A stretch of 64,000 nucleotides of DNA from Alcaligenaceae bacterium (GTDB taxonomy: Bacteria > Pseudomonadota > Gammaproteobacteria > Burkholderiales > Burkholderiaceae_B), in contig CANCRX010000004.1 of the NCBI GenBank assembly GCA_947380655.1, forward strand, positions 14,566 to 78,565, read 5' to 3'. The notes under the pieces were generated by a model. It searched no databases. It was not told where the DNA came from and was given only the letters and a program-made list of their open reading frames with translations. Position 1 is the stretch's first letter. Each line of letters begins with the position of its first letter. Positions 1 to 7,879 of the stretch are shown one piece after another. Made by a program: the position numbers and the translations under genes.

Positions 1-1038
1 CAGAATAACGGGAACAATGATCTTGACCAGACCTTTATGGCGCAAGAACATCACAATTGCCACGACAACTGCACAACCCGCCAAGACCCAGGTAAAGTCA
101 TCCGTTGTGGCACGTAACATCGAGTAGAACGGTGTGAAATACCAAACCGGCGCGATGTGCAAAGGAGTCACCAGCGGGTTAGCTGGAATGAAGTTGTTGA
201 ACTCGAGGAAATAACCACCCATTTCAGGCGCGAAGAAAATGATCGCCATGAAAATGATCAGGAAACCCGCGACGCCCATAATATCGTGCACGGTGTAGTA
301 AGGATGGAAAGGAATGCCATCCAGTGGGCGACCATGTTTGTCTTTCTTGGCCTTGATGTCCACGCCGTCTGGGTTGTTTGAGCCAACTTCGTGCAAAGCA
401 ACCAAGTGAGCAGCGACCAGACCCAACAGTACCAGCGGGATTGCAATCACGTGAAATGCAAAGAAGCGATTCAGTGTTGCATCGGACACAACATAATCAC
501 CACGAATCCAGATGGACAACTCAGGGCCGATGAAAGGAATCGCTGAGAACAGGTTCACAATCACCTGCGCGCCCCAGAAGGACATCTGGCCCCAGGGCAG
601 GAGGTAGCCAAAGAAGGCCTCTGCCATTAGGCATAAAAAGATACCCACACCGAAAATCCAGACCAGTTCGCGTGGCTTACGGTATGAGCCGTAAATCAGC
701 GCACGCACCATATGCAGATAGACCACGACGAAAAACATCGAGGCACCTGTCGAGTGCATGTAGCGGATAAACCAGCCACCGGGCACTTCTCGCATGATGT
801 ATTCGACGGACTGGAACGCCTGCAAGGCATCAGGTTTGTAGTGCATGACCAGGAAAATACCGGTCACGATCTGCAAAACCAGTACGAATGTGGCCAATGA
901 GCCAAAAAAGTACCAGAAGTTAAAGTTCTTAGGCGCGTAGTATTCAGTTACATGCGCTTTCAGGGTAGAAGTCAACGGAAAGCGGCGGTCTATCCAGCCA
1001 ACTAATCCTGTTGTTTCGACGGTTTTATCGCCAGCCAT
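1..1038 (-). CDS. petB: Cytochrome b of the bc1 complex (PetB), 3' end outside window
   Basis: This is the membrane core of ubiquinol:cytochrome c reductase, which oxidises quinol and carries both b haems. The visible 346 residues start MAGDKTVETTG at the ATG ending at 1038 and run off the left edge in frame. Long hydrophobic segments, the HST and HMVRA histidine region (first haem ligand pair), AFHVIAIP (second pair) and PVWYFTPFYSML are visible. The last replaces the mitochondrial PEWY motif, as I recall for other betaproteobacterial cytochromes b. It lies 49 bp downstream of petA on the same strand, and petC is expected beyond the window. The family is certain; only the C-terminus is missing. 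Confidence 0.95.
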   Translation of the reverse strand, partial: MAGDKTVETTGLVGWIDRRFPLTSTLKAHVTEYYAPKNFNFWYFFGSLATFVLVLQIVTGIFLVMHYKPDALQAFQSVEYIMREVPGGWFIRYMHSTGASMFFVVVYLHMVRALIYGSYRKPRELVWIFGVGIFLCLMAEAFFGYLLPWGQMSFWGAQVIVNLFSAIPFIGPELSIWIRGDYVVSDATLNRFFAFHVIAIPLVLLGLVAAHLVALHEVGSNNPDGVDIKAKKDKHGRPLDGIPFHPYYTVHDIMGVAGFLIIFMAIIFFAPEMGGYFLEFNNFIPANPLVTPLHIAPVWYFTPFYSMLRATTDDFTWVLAGCAVVVAIVMFLRHKGLVKIIVPVIL

Positions 1039-1087
1039 GAAATGGCTCCTTTGTTCAGTGTCGTGTTGCAGTGTGGATCAAAGGCGG

Positions 1088-1729
1088 TTAGGCCTTGTTG
1101 TTCTCATCAACCCCGACAATGATGCGGGTGTCGCTTAGGTACTGATAGGGCGGTACTTCGAGATTGTCTGGCGCGGGTTTGTTTTTGAACACGCGACCAG
1201 CCATATCAAAAGTTGAGCCATGGCATGGGCACAGGAATCCGCCGTCCCAGTTATTAGGCAGGCTGGGCTGTGGCCCGGTCTGAAATTTCGGGGTAGGTGA
1301 GCAGCCAAGGTGGGTGCAAATACCAACCGCAACAAACATTTCAGGCTTACGTGAGCGCCAGCCATTTTTGGCGTAAGGCGGTGTAAAGCCAGGACGGGTT
1401 GAGTTAGGGTCGGCAAGCTCGGGATCGTTCGACGGCAGTGCGTCAAGCTGTTCTTTCGTGCGGCGAATGAGCCAGACAGGTTTGCCGCGCCACTCGATAG
1501 TGCGCATTTCACCTGGGGCCATCGTGCTGACGTCTACTTCTACTGGAGCGCCAGCGGCCCGTGCGCGCTCGGATGGCGCGAAAGTGCTGACAAACGGTAC
1601 GGCAACGGCTACGCCAGCTGCTCCGCCCATGGCACAGGTCGTGCCAATCCAGAAACGGCGCGAGGGGTCGGACGGCAGCGTGGGGGGAACCGCGCCTTCG
1701 TCGTCATGCACAATCGAATCCTGACTCAT
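1088..1729 (-). CDS. petA: Ubiquinol-cytochrome c reductase Rieske iron-sulfur subunit
   Basis: This 213-residue 2Fe-2S protein of the bc1 complex passes electrons from quinol to cytochrome c1. The two cluster-binding boxes are intact: CTHLGC (Cys138, His140) and CPCHGS (Cys167, His170), with Cys143 and Cys169 placed for the usual disulfide. The N-terminus has a twin-arginine stretch (DPSRRFWIG) before a hydrophobic segment at about residues 30-50, as expected for a Tat-dependent Rieske protein; tatABC lies a few kb away. It is the first gene of the petAB(C) operon. Its start faces mscL divergently, with about 100 bp between the two start codons. Confidence 0.96.
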   Translation of the reverse strand: MSQDSIVHDDEGAVPPTLPSDPSRRFWIGTTCAMGGAAGVAVAVPFVSTFAPSERARAAGAPVEVDVSTMAPGEMRTIEWRGKPVWLIRRTKEQLDALPSNDPELADPNSTRPGFTPPYAKNGWRSRKPEMFVAVGICTHLGCSPTPKFQTGPQPSLPNNWDGGFLCPCHGSTFDMAGRVFKNKPAPDNLEVPPYQYLSDTRIIVGVDENNKA

Positions 1730-1828
1730 CTTCCTATCCTTGTTGTTGCCTACTTAAGCTTGTTACATATTCCCTTAACCCCTTATTATAACGCTAGCCA
1801 CGTGGCATATACAAAGAGGAAAAAGCAA

Positions 1829-2278
1829 ATGAGCCAAAGTAAAGGTTTTTTTAAAGAATTTCGTGAGTTTGCCGTCCGTGGCAACGTCGTTGACTTGGCT
1901 GTTGGTGTAATTGTCGGCGCGGCCTTCGGCAAAATTGTTGAGTCAGTCGTTAAAGACATCGTCATGCCGGTGGTCAATTTTTTAGTTGGAGGTTCGGTAG
2001 ACTTCACCAATAAATACCTGGTGTTATCCCGCCCAGCCAATTATTCCGGGCCAGAAACTTATGCTGAACTCACGCGTGCCGGCGCAACAGTGTTTGCCTG
2101 GGGCAATTTTTTAACGATTGTGATCAATTTCGTGTTGCTCGCGTTCATCATTTTCTGGATGGTGAAGGTAATCAATACCGCCCGCGCACGAATTGAGTCA
2201 GAAAAAGCTGCGCCGCCCGTACCTGAGGACGTCGCCTTACTGCGCGAAATTCGTGATTTACTTAAGAACAAACAGTAG
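1829..2278 (+). CDS. mscL: Large-conductance mechanosensitive channel MscL
   Basis: This 149-residue inner-membrane channel opens under membrane tension and releases solutes on osmotic downshock. The N-terminus (MSQSKGFFKEFREFAVRGNV) followed by DLAVGVIVGAAFG is the hallmark amphipathic helix and first membrane segment. A second hydrophobic segment lies near residues 85-110 and a charged C-terminal helix ends the protein. The reading frame is open back to 1706, but the ATG at 1829 has an AGAGGA ribosome site 9 nt upstream and gives the family's normal length. Single gene, divergent from petA and convergent with the NIF3-like gene. Confidence 0.96.
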   Translation: MSQSKGFFKEFREFAVRGNVVDLAVGVIVGAAFGKIVESVVKDIVMPVVNFLVGGSVDFTNKYLVLSRPANYSGPETYAELTRAGATVFAWGNFLTIVINFVLLAFIIFWMVKVINTARARIESEKAAPPVPEDVALLREIRDLLKNKQ

Positions 2279-2316
2279 TCAGTTGCGCGATTGAGCGATT
2301 GAGCTTTTGCGCCGGA

Positions 2317-3117
2317 TTAGACTGGATTATCAATATCAACAAAATCGACCCGAATATTGAATATTCGGGCGATTTCATTGCCCAGCGCCTGAACGCCATA
2401 ACGTTCGGTCGCGTGATGGCCCGCACTAATAAAAGCGACCCCTGACTCACGGGCCAGGTGCACAACTGGCTCCGAAATCTCCCCTGTAATGAAGCATTCG
2501 ACCCCAGCGTCAATGGCGTCCTTGAGCATGCTGTGTGCTGCACCCGTGCACCAGCCAATGCGCTGGATAGGCATGTCAGGATCGCCAATTACGAGGGGTG
2601 TGCGGGCCAGCCGATGCTCAGTCTGCTGGGCAACCTGTGCCAATGTGGAGGTGCCGGGCATGTCGCCTAGCCAGATCAGATTGTTTGGCCCGGTGGTCAA
2701 GGGTGGGTTGTTTTCAATCGCGACCGTATCTGGTTGGCGCTGACGCTCTGGTGAGAGGCCCAGTACTCTGGCGAGTTGTGCGTTATTACCTAAAACGGGA
2801 TGCGCATCGAGCGGGAGGTGATAAGCCAAAAGATTGATATCGTGCGCAAGTAATTTTGCAAGTCTGGTTTTTCGTGTTCCCCTGACACGGGGATCTTCGC
2901 CTTTCCAGAACCAGCCGTGATGAACCAGCAGAGTATCTGCACCACGCTCGATCGCGGCATCAATTAATGCTTCGCTCGCGGTGACTCCCGCGATAATATG
3001 AGACACCTGTGGTTTGCCTTCGACTTGAAGGCCGTTCGGGCAATAATCATTGAATGACGCGGTGTGAAGTGTCGAGTCAAGCCAGGCACATAGTTCTCGC
3101 GTTGAAACAATCTGCAT
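2317..3117 (-). CDS. NIF3-like dinuclear metal-centre protein (YbgI family)
   Basis: This 266-residue protein belongs to the NIF3/YbgI/DUF34 family, which forms toroidal hexamers with a two-metal site. The cellular role of the family is not settled; links to GTP cyclohydrolase-like chemistry and DNA repair have been proposed. Visible features are the NGLQVEG motif near residue 30, LLVHHGWFW (metal-binding His pair) near residue 65, YHLPLDAHP near residue 97, and a C-terminal SAGHHATER followed by an ERYGVQAL-type region. Only 19 bp separate its start from the divergent protease gene, so the two probably share an upstream control region. Length is normal. Confidence 0.9.
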   Translation of the reverse strand: MQIVSTRELCAWLDSTLHTASFNDYCPNGLQVEGKPQVSHIIAGVTASEALIDAAIERGADTLLVHHGWFWKGEDPRVRGTRKTRLAKLLAHDINLLAYHLPLDAHPVLGNNAQLARVLGLSPERQRQPDTVAIENNPPLTTGPNNLIWLGDMPGTSTLAQVAQQTEHRLARTPLVIGDPDMPIQRIGWCTGAAHSMLKDAIDAGVECFITGEISEPVVHLARESGVAFISAGHHATERYGVQALGNEIARIFNIRVDFVDIDNPV

Positions 3118-3136
3118 AATTTTTTCCGGTCAAGTA

Positions 3137-4291
3137 ATGCGTCGAATCTGGTTGCTGTTTGCCCAAACCGTCACGGTTTGTCTAGCCATTTTATTCGTGG
3201 TGGTGACGTTGCGCCCGGAATGGTTGCGCAAGCCCGTAAAAGCTCCTGTTTCAGTTGCGCTATCTGGCACCACGACTCAGGATTTTCCTTCAACAGGCCT
3301 GTCAAATTCCTATGCCGAGCCCGTTGCGCGTTCAGCACCCGCAGTCGTAAATGTGCATACGACCAAACGCGTAAATTCCTCACGGCTCGTCATGCCGGCA
3401 GATCCCATGTTACGGCGTTTTTTCGAGCAAATGCCAGGTTTTAACCAACAACAAAAAACTACGAGCCTCGGTTCTGGCGTACTGGTTTCTGCCGAAGGTC
3501 ACATTCTGACTAATCTGCACGTGATTGATGGCGCCGATGAGGTACTGGTTGCACTCAATGACGGCCGGCAGTCACCTGCAAAAGTAGTCGGTGTTGATGC
3601 CGATACTGATTTGGCCGTATTACAAATCTCCCTTAAAGATTTGCCGGTCATTGAATTTTCTTTGAAGCAGGCACCACGCGTTGGCGATGTGGTGCTCGCG
3701 ATTGGAAATCCATTTGGAGTCGGGCAGACGATTACGATGGGGATTGTTTCGGCGTTAGGACGTGGAGGGTTAGGGATCAACACCTATGAAAACTTCATTC
3801 AGACTGACGCTGCGATTAATCCTGGTAATTCTGGTGGCGCGCTGATCGACGTGCAAGGGCAGTTGATCGGAATCAACACCGCAATATATTCAAAGAGCGG
3901 GGGGTCTTTGGGAATTGGTTTTGCCGTACCCGCACATGCGGCGCATCAGGTGTTAGAGCAGATCGTCAGTCATGGCTTTGTCAAGCGCGGCTGGTTAGGG
4001 ATTGAGCCGCAAGACATGACACAAGATCTTGCCCGCGCTTTTGGGCTGGAACAAGTCTCGGGTGTGATTATCGCGGGGTTGTTGCGCGATGGACCTGCGA
4101 TCAAAGGTGGAATGAAAATCGGCGATATTGTTCAAACAATTGACGGCAGTGTTGTGAACAATACGACCCAGCTTTTGTCACGCATTGCGGCTTATCCGCC
4201 GGGTCAGTCTATAAAGTTAGGCGTGTACAGAAATGGTAAGCAAGTGCAATTGAGTCTGGTGTCAGGAATGCGCCCCGTCAGACCCAAATAA
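3137..4291 (+). CDS. Membrane-anchored Do-family serine protease (DegS/DegQ-like)
   Basis: This 384-residue trypsin-like periplasmic quality-control protease begins with a single hydrophobic anchor (residues about 5-25, no clear cleavage site). The catalytic triad is His128 (TNLHVID), Asp158 (DTDLAV) and Ser232 (NPGNSGGAL). One C-terminal PDZ domain spans roughly residues 285-375, ending the protein. One PDZ plus an N-terminal anchor resembles DegS more than the two-PDZ DegP/DegQ, but many betaproteobacteria carry this form close to tatABC and annotate it degQ or mucD-like. A strong terminator follows the stop. Catalytic residues are complete; the exact paralogue name is uncertain. Confidence 0.92.
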   Translation: MRRIWLLFAQTVTVCLAILFVVVTLRPEWLRKPVKAPVSVALSGTTTQDFPSTGLSNSYAEPVARSAPAVVNVHTTKRVNSSRLVMPADPMLRRFFEQMPGFNQQQKTTSLGSGVLVSAEGHILTNLHVIDGADEVLVALNDGRQSPAKVVGVDADTDLAVLQISLKDLPVIEFSLKQAPRVGDVVLAIGNPFGVGQTITMGIVSALGRGGLGINTYENFIQTDAAINPGNSGGALIDVQGQLIGINTAIYSKSGGSLGIGFAVPAHAAHQVLEQIVSHGFVKRGWLGIEPQDMTQDLARAFGLEQVSGVIIAGLLRDGPAIKGGMKIGDIVQTIDGSVVNNTTQLLSRIAAYPPGQSIKLGVYRNGKQVQLSLVSGMRPVRPK

Positions 4292-4302
4292 AGTCAAAAA
4301 AT

Positions 4303-4329
4303 AGAGGTCTTTTGACCTCTGGGTTTTTT
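4303..4329. terminator. Rho-independent terminator after the Do protease
   Basis: A perfect 7-bp stem AGAGGTC / GACCTCT (4303-4309 and 4314-4320) with a 4-nt loop is followed by GGG and six T on the plus strand. An A-rich run precedes the stem, so it may also terminate the convergent XRE gene, whose stop lies at the T tract. Confidence 0.9.
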
Positions 4330-4666
4330 AGACAGTTTGCTCGGTTCCATCAACCGCTTTGGTATTGCTTGAGGCAAGGTTTGATTCTGCCTGTATCAGG
4401 AGTAAGCGACGCTCTGCTGGACTAAGTAGATAAAAAATCTCTTGCAGGCGAGCATGCTCTTCGTCTTCGGTATAAAACCAACTGACGGGCATTTTCAAAA
4501 TTTCAGCAACACGGCACATCAGCTGATAATCAGGCGAGTGCTTGCCACGTTCGTATTGATTCATTCGGGCACTTGCCGACATGGGATCAATACCAGCGAG
4601 TTTGCCGAGTTTCTCTTGAGAAAGACCAGCGCGGAGACGAGCTTGTTTAAGACGATGTGCGAGCAC
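4328..4666 (-). CDS. XRE-family helix-turn-helix regulator
   Basis: This 112-residue cytoplasmic DNA-binding protein has an HTH_3/XRE domain in residues 1-65: LKQARLRAGLSQEKLGKLAGI is the first two helices, and ARMNQYERGKHSPDY is the recognition helix and following turn. The remainder is a helical tail (SPAERRLLLIQAE) without a recognisable ligand domain. An 8-bp inverted repeat lies 21 bp upstream of its start and is a plausible autoregulatory operator. It ends at the terminator shared with the protease. Targets cannot be deduced; solitary chromosomal XRE genes of this kind are common in Burkholderiales. Confidence 0.85.
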   Translation of the reverse strand: MLAHRLKQARLRAGLSQEKLGKLAGIDPMSASARMNQYERGKHSPDYQLMCRVAEILKMPVSWFYTEDEEHARLQEIFYLLSPAERRLLLIQAESNLASSNTKAVDGTEQTV

Positions 4667-4971
4667 GATAGTACCTTTGAGTCCTTCTTACCAAACCATA
4701 TTGGTAAGCATAGAACAGCCATAGCTATTCAGTTGCCTGAATCTACCTTCTGTCTATCTATAGCGTGATGTTCACGCAAAAAGATATACCGTAATTCAAG
4801 CAACAACAAGATATTTCTTGTGATTAATTGTAGTGACTTTTCACTTGCCAAGCTGACAACAGGTTCTAAATGATGGCAACTACCACTAATAACCTACGAA
4901 TTCGCGAATCTGACAATTCCCTGAATAGGATGTTTTCTGCTTATTCAGCGTTTCGTTTTCGAACATTATTA
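4667..4971. other. Gene-free interval between XRE gene and tatC
   Basis: This 305-bp AT-rich stretch holds the XRE upstream region with its inverted repeat and the 3' flank of tatC. A 10-bp palindrome ATTCGCGAAT occurs at 4900-4909. I see no convincing open frame, RNA gene or T-tailed hairpin for the tatC end. Confidence 0.6.
4687..4708. promoter_or_regulatory. Candidate operator of the XRE regulator
   Basis: A perfect inverted repeat CTTACCAA-N6-TTGGTAAG sits 21-42 bp upstream of the XRE start codon. Its size and two-fold symmetry fit a dimeric HTH repressor acting on its own promoter. The sequence is seen directly; the regulator assignment is inference from position. Confidence 0.55.
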
Positions 4972-5757
4972 TCAGTTTGCAGGCGTACCGGAATCGTTTT
5001 CTGAGGCTTCGTCAGGCTGGCGAGGTTTGATACCGCGCGCGACCAGCAAGCCGACCTCGTACAGGACACACAAAGGCACTGCGAGCATGAACTGGCTGAC
5101 GACATCAGGAGGGGTGACAACAGCGGCGATGACGAACGCGCCCACCACGACATAGCCGCGCGCGTCTTTGAGTTTTTGTACGGTCACAATACCCATACGC
5201 ACGAGTAACACCACCGCAACGGGGACCTCAAAGGTCACGCCAAAAGCCAGAAACATGGTCATGACGAAGCTCAGGTAGGCTTCGATATCAGGAGCCGGGG
5301 TAATAGACTGGGGGGCAAATGATGCGATAAAGCTAAATACTGACTTAAACACAACAAAATAACAAAAGGCCATGCCCGCCATAAACAGCAACGAACTCGA
5401 GACGATCAGGGGCAGTGCCAGACGTTGCTCATGCTTGTACAAGCCAGGTGCAACAAAGGCCCAGGCCTGATAGAGCACGATAGGCAGAGAGATGACGAAG
5501 GCCGCCATCATGGTGACCTTGACAGGCACCATGAACGGCGTAATCACACCGGTTGCGATCATGCGAGTGCCTTCGGGCAGGGATGCAAGCATCGGCGCCG
5601 CGAGTAGGTCATAAATGATCGAGGCACCCGGGTAGATGAACAAAATCACAAAAACCACTAATACAGCGACAACGGCTCGTAACAGTCTCGTCCTGAGTTC
5701 AATCAGGTGAGACATGAAGCTTTCGCTGGTTTCTTGCTGTTCTTCAGTCGTGCTCAC
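4972..5757 (-). CDS. tatC: Sec-independent translocase subunit TatC
   Basis: This 261-residue polytopic membrane protein is the twin-arginine signal receptor of the Tat system. The N-terminal SFMSHLIELRTRLLRAV is the conserved cytoplasmic region that contacts the signal peptide. Six hydrophobic segments follow, with the usual YQAWAFVAPGLYKHE loop and the FGVTFEVPV segment carrying the conserved FxxE. It is the last gene of hinT-tatA-tatB-tatC and overlaps tatB by 4 bp, suggesting translational coupling. Likely local clients include the Rieske protein at 1.1-1.7 kb. Confidence 0.96.
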   Translation of the reverse strand: MSTTEEQQETSESFMSHLIELRTRLLRAVVAVLVVFVILFIYPGASIIYDLLAAPMLASLPEGTRMIATGVITPFMVPVKVTMMAAFVISLPIVLYQAWAFVAPGLYKHEQRLALPLIVSSSLLFMAGMAFCYFVVFKSVFSFIASFAPQSITPAPDIEAYLSFVMTMFLAFGVTFEVPVAVVLLVRMGIVTVQKLKDARGYVVVGAFVIAAVVTPPDVVSQFMLAVPLCVLYEVGLLVARGIKPRQPDEASENDSGTPAN

Positions 5758-6365
5758 GTTTTTGATCCGGGCGTAGGTGTTGCAGCCGTTACGGACACGC
5801 CGTCAATTTCGAGCTGGGTCGGGGGCGACGCGATGATGGTCTTGTAGGGTTTGACGACAGTCGATGTGCTTTGATTAGCAGGCACGGTGCTTTCGTTGTT
5901 TGATGCTCCGATCGTAACGTAGGGCGCAACTTTATGGAAAGCGGGCTCTGCTGCTTCAGCCTGTGCGAGCGCGGAGGCGGAGTCCGTGGATGATACGGTT
6001 GGTTTTACATCAGCAATCAGACCCTGATCCACAAAGGCATCCGCAGAACCATCCCCACCTGTTGCGCGAAACGCATCCATCGTATCTTTTTCAATGCTTT
6101 CAATAGGATTGCGCAGCGAGGCTTCCGTATTTTGCAGGGAGGACTGCACGGATTGGGCTGCATCCTGGACCTGATCTTTGAGCTTTTTGAACTCATCAAG
6201 CTCGACCTCACGCTGGATGTCAGACTTGACGTCGTTGACGTAGCGTTGTGCACGGCCGACCAGGTGTCCAAGTGTGCGAGCGACTTTAGGCAGACGCTCA
6301 GGGCCAATGACGACAAGCGCCACGACGCCTACTACAAGAAGTTCAGTAAAGCTGACGTCAAGCAT
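5754..6365 (-). CDS. tatB: Sec-independent translocase subunit TatB
   Basis: This 203-residue protein has a single N-terminal membrane helix (MLDVSFTELLVVGVVALVVI) followed by GPERLPKVARTLG, the TatB signature. A long amphipathic helix follows (residues 35-90), then a low-complexity tail of about 110 residues rich in Ala, Ser, Thr and Pro. TatB forms the receptor with TatC. The tail is longer than in E. coli TatB and is probably disordered. It overlaps tatC by 4 bp. Confidence 0.95.
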   Translation of the reverse strand: MLDVSFTELLVVGVVALVVIGPERLPKVARTLGHLVGRAQRYVNDVKSDIQREVELDEFKKLKDQVQDAAQSVQSSLQNTEASLRNPIESIEKDTMDAFRATGGDGSADAFVDQGLIADVKPTVSSTDSASALAQAEAAEPAFHKVAPYVTIGASNNESTVPANQSTSTVVKPYKTIIASPPTQLEIDGVSVTAATPTPGSKT

Positions 6366-6416
6366 GTTGTTCAGATTGCCAAAGAAGCATGGCCGACAAA
6401 ATATCGGCCGATAAAA

Positions 6417-6656
6417 TTAATGGGTGCCGGATTTCTCTTTGGCTTGCACGTCGATTGTTTCACCTGCCACACGCTGGGTGGGGGCGGCCTCGGGCGTGGC
6501 TTCACCTTCTTTGGCGTTAGGATCTTTCATCCCTTCTTTAAAGCCTTTAACGGCGCCACCAAGATCTGCGCCAATATTACGGATTTTTTTAGTACCAAAA
6601 ATCAGCGCAACAATGACCAGAACTATTAACCAGTGCCAAATACTGAAACTGCCCAT
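6417..6656 (-). CDS. tatA: Sec-independent translocase subunit TatA
   Basis: This 79-residue protein assembles the transient Tat pore. It has a short N-terminal membrane helix (SIWHWLIVLVIVALIFG), the FG-TKK hinge, an amphipathic helix (IGADLGGAVKGFKEGM) and a charged disordered tail. This is the classic TatA/TatE layout and size. It lies 14 bp after hinT and 51 bp before tatB on the same strand. Confidence 0.95.
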   Translation of the reverse strand: MGSFSIWHWLIVLVIVALIFGTKKIRNIGADLGGAVKGFKEGMKDPNAKEGEATPEAAPTQRVAGETIDVQAKEKSGTH

Positions 6657-6670
6657 AACGGATCTCCGAA

Positions 6671-7039
6671 TTAGACTGCGGCGGCGAGTGGTCCCTTCCA
6701 GGGACGTTTGCCACCAATAATATGAAAATGGAGGTGTAAGACTTCTTGCCCACCATCATTGCCTGAATTAGCTACGATGCGAAAGCCACCTTCGGGACCT
6801 GGATTGCATCCGTTAGCCAGAGCAATCTTAGGAATATTAGACATCATTCTACCTAACCAAACGCTATCTTCGGCAGTTATATCTTGCATCGACACAACAT
6901 GATGTCTCGGAATCGCCAACAAATGAACAGGGGCAGCGGGATTTATGTCATGAAAAACAACGCAATCCTCATCTTGGTGCACGATCTTGGCTGGAATTTC
7001 ATTGCGAACAATTTTGCAGAATATACAGTTTTCGCTCAT
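6671..7039 (-). CDS. HIT-family purine nucleoside phosphoramidase (HinT-like)
   Basis: This 122-residue histidine-triad protein hydrolyses adenosine phosphoramidates and related nucleotidyl conjugates. The N-terminus CIFCKIVRNEIPAKIVHQDE is typical of HINT proteins, with the zinc-type CxxC retained. The triad is HLHFHIIGG near residue 100. Position between hisE and tatA is conserved in related bacteria as I recall it. In the same direction as his and tat, so probably part of the same long transcript. Confidence 0.93.
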   Translation of the reverse strand: MSENCIFCKIVRNEIPAKIVHQDEDCVVFHDINPAAPVHLLAIPRHHVVSMQDITAEDSVWLGRMMSNIPKIALANGCNPGPEGGFRIVANSGNDGGQEVLHLHFHIIGGKRPWKGPLAAAV

Positions 7040-7075
7040 GTTGATGACTTGAATGTGAGGTGATTAAAGGGGGAA

Positions 7076-7438
7076 TCAGTCTTTTTTACGGCTAGCTTTT
7101 TCCTGCAGCCCAGATACGCCCTCGCGCCGTGCGAGCTCGGCGAGTACTTGTTCCGGACGTAAACCATGCTCGGCAAGCGTTACCAGGCAATGAAACCATA
7201 AGTCTGCTGTTTCAGAGACGATGCGATCAGCTTGCTTGTCTTTGACGGCCATGACCAGCTCAGTGGCTTCTTCACCTATTTTTTTCAAGGCCGCATCAGG
7301 GCCTTTTGAGAAAAGTTTGGCGACATAGGAGGTGGCAGGATCTCCTCCCCTTGCAGGCAGACGCGTTTCGAGCAAATCTGCAATGCGCGCTAGCACGAGA
7401 TCAGAGGGTTGCCCAGAGGAGGAATTGGCTTGAGTCAT
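7076..7438 (-). CDS. hisE: Phosphoribosyl-ATP pyrophosphatase
   Basis: This 120-residue MazG-fold enzyme performs step 2 of histidine synthesis, releasing pyrophosphate from phosphoribosyl-ATP. The metal-binding residues lie in KKIGEEATELVMAVKD and SETADLWFHCLV. It is a separate gene rather than a HisIE fusion, and lies 11 bp after hisI. Length is normal. Confidence 0.95.
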   Translation of the reverse strand: MTQANSSSGQPSDLVLARIADLLETRLPARGGDPATSYVAKLFSKGPDAALKKIGEEATELVMAVKDKQADRIVSETADLWFHCLVTLAEHGLRPEQVLAELARREGVSGLQEKASRKKD

Positions 7439-7449
7439 TTTGTCGTGGA

Positions 7450-7878
7450 TTATTTGTAGATCAATTCCGGATCTTTAAGCACAGGGTCGACAGTGATCCA
7501 CGCTGAAGACTCACCCGAGGTGTCGAGTTTGCGATAAAAACAGCTGGCACGCCCAGTGTGACATGCAATGCCACCGAGTTGCTCGACTTTCATCAGAATG
7601 ACATCGCTGTCGCAATCGAGCCTGAGTTCCAGGACTTTTTGCACATGACCAGACTCTTCGCCTTTACGCCAGAGTCGCTTGCGCGAGCGTGACCAGAATA
7701 CGGCACGGCCGGTGAGGGCAGTCTCAGCTAGCGATTCTGTATTCATCCAGGCGACCATCAAAATCTGACCGGACTGCGCGTCTTGAGCGATAGCGGGTAT
7801 CAGACCCTGCTCATCGAACTTGACTTCGCTCAGCCACGCGGGCGTGTTTGCGGCTGTTGGATCGATAGCCTGGCTCAT
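7450..7878 (-). CDS. hisI: Phosphoribosyl-AMP cyclohydrolase
   Basis: This 142-residue zinc/magnesium enzyme opens the adenine ring of phosphoribosyl-AMP (step 3 of histidine synthesis). Visible motifs are MVAWMNTESL, the WRKGEESGHVQ active-site segment, the DCDSD metal site and the zinc-binding GGIACHTGRASCFYR. It sits between hisF (2 bp) and hisE (11 bp), matching stand-alone hisI/hisE organisation. Confidence 0.95.
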   Translation of the reverse strand: MSQAIDPTAANTPAWLSEVKFDEQGLIPAIAQDAQSGQILMVAWMNTESLAETALTGRAVFWSRSRKRLWRKGEESGHVQKVLELRLDCDSDVILMKVEQLGGIACHTGRASCFYRKLDTSGESSAWITVDPVLKDPELIYK

Positions 7879-7879
7879 C

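Noticed and set aside
1706..1828. N-terminal extension of MscL
   Set aside because: The added 41 residues are not family-like, and the ATG at 1829 has a good ribosome site and gives normal length.
6132..6629. 165-codon plus-strand frame across tatB/tatA
   Set aside because: Antisense to two well-defined Tat genes; shadow of their codon pattern.
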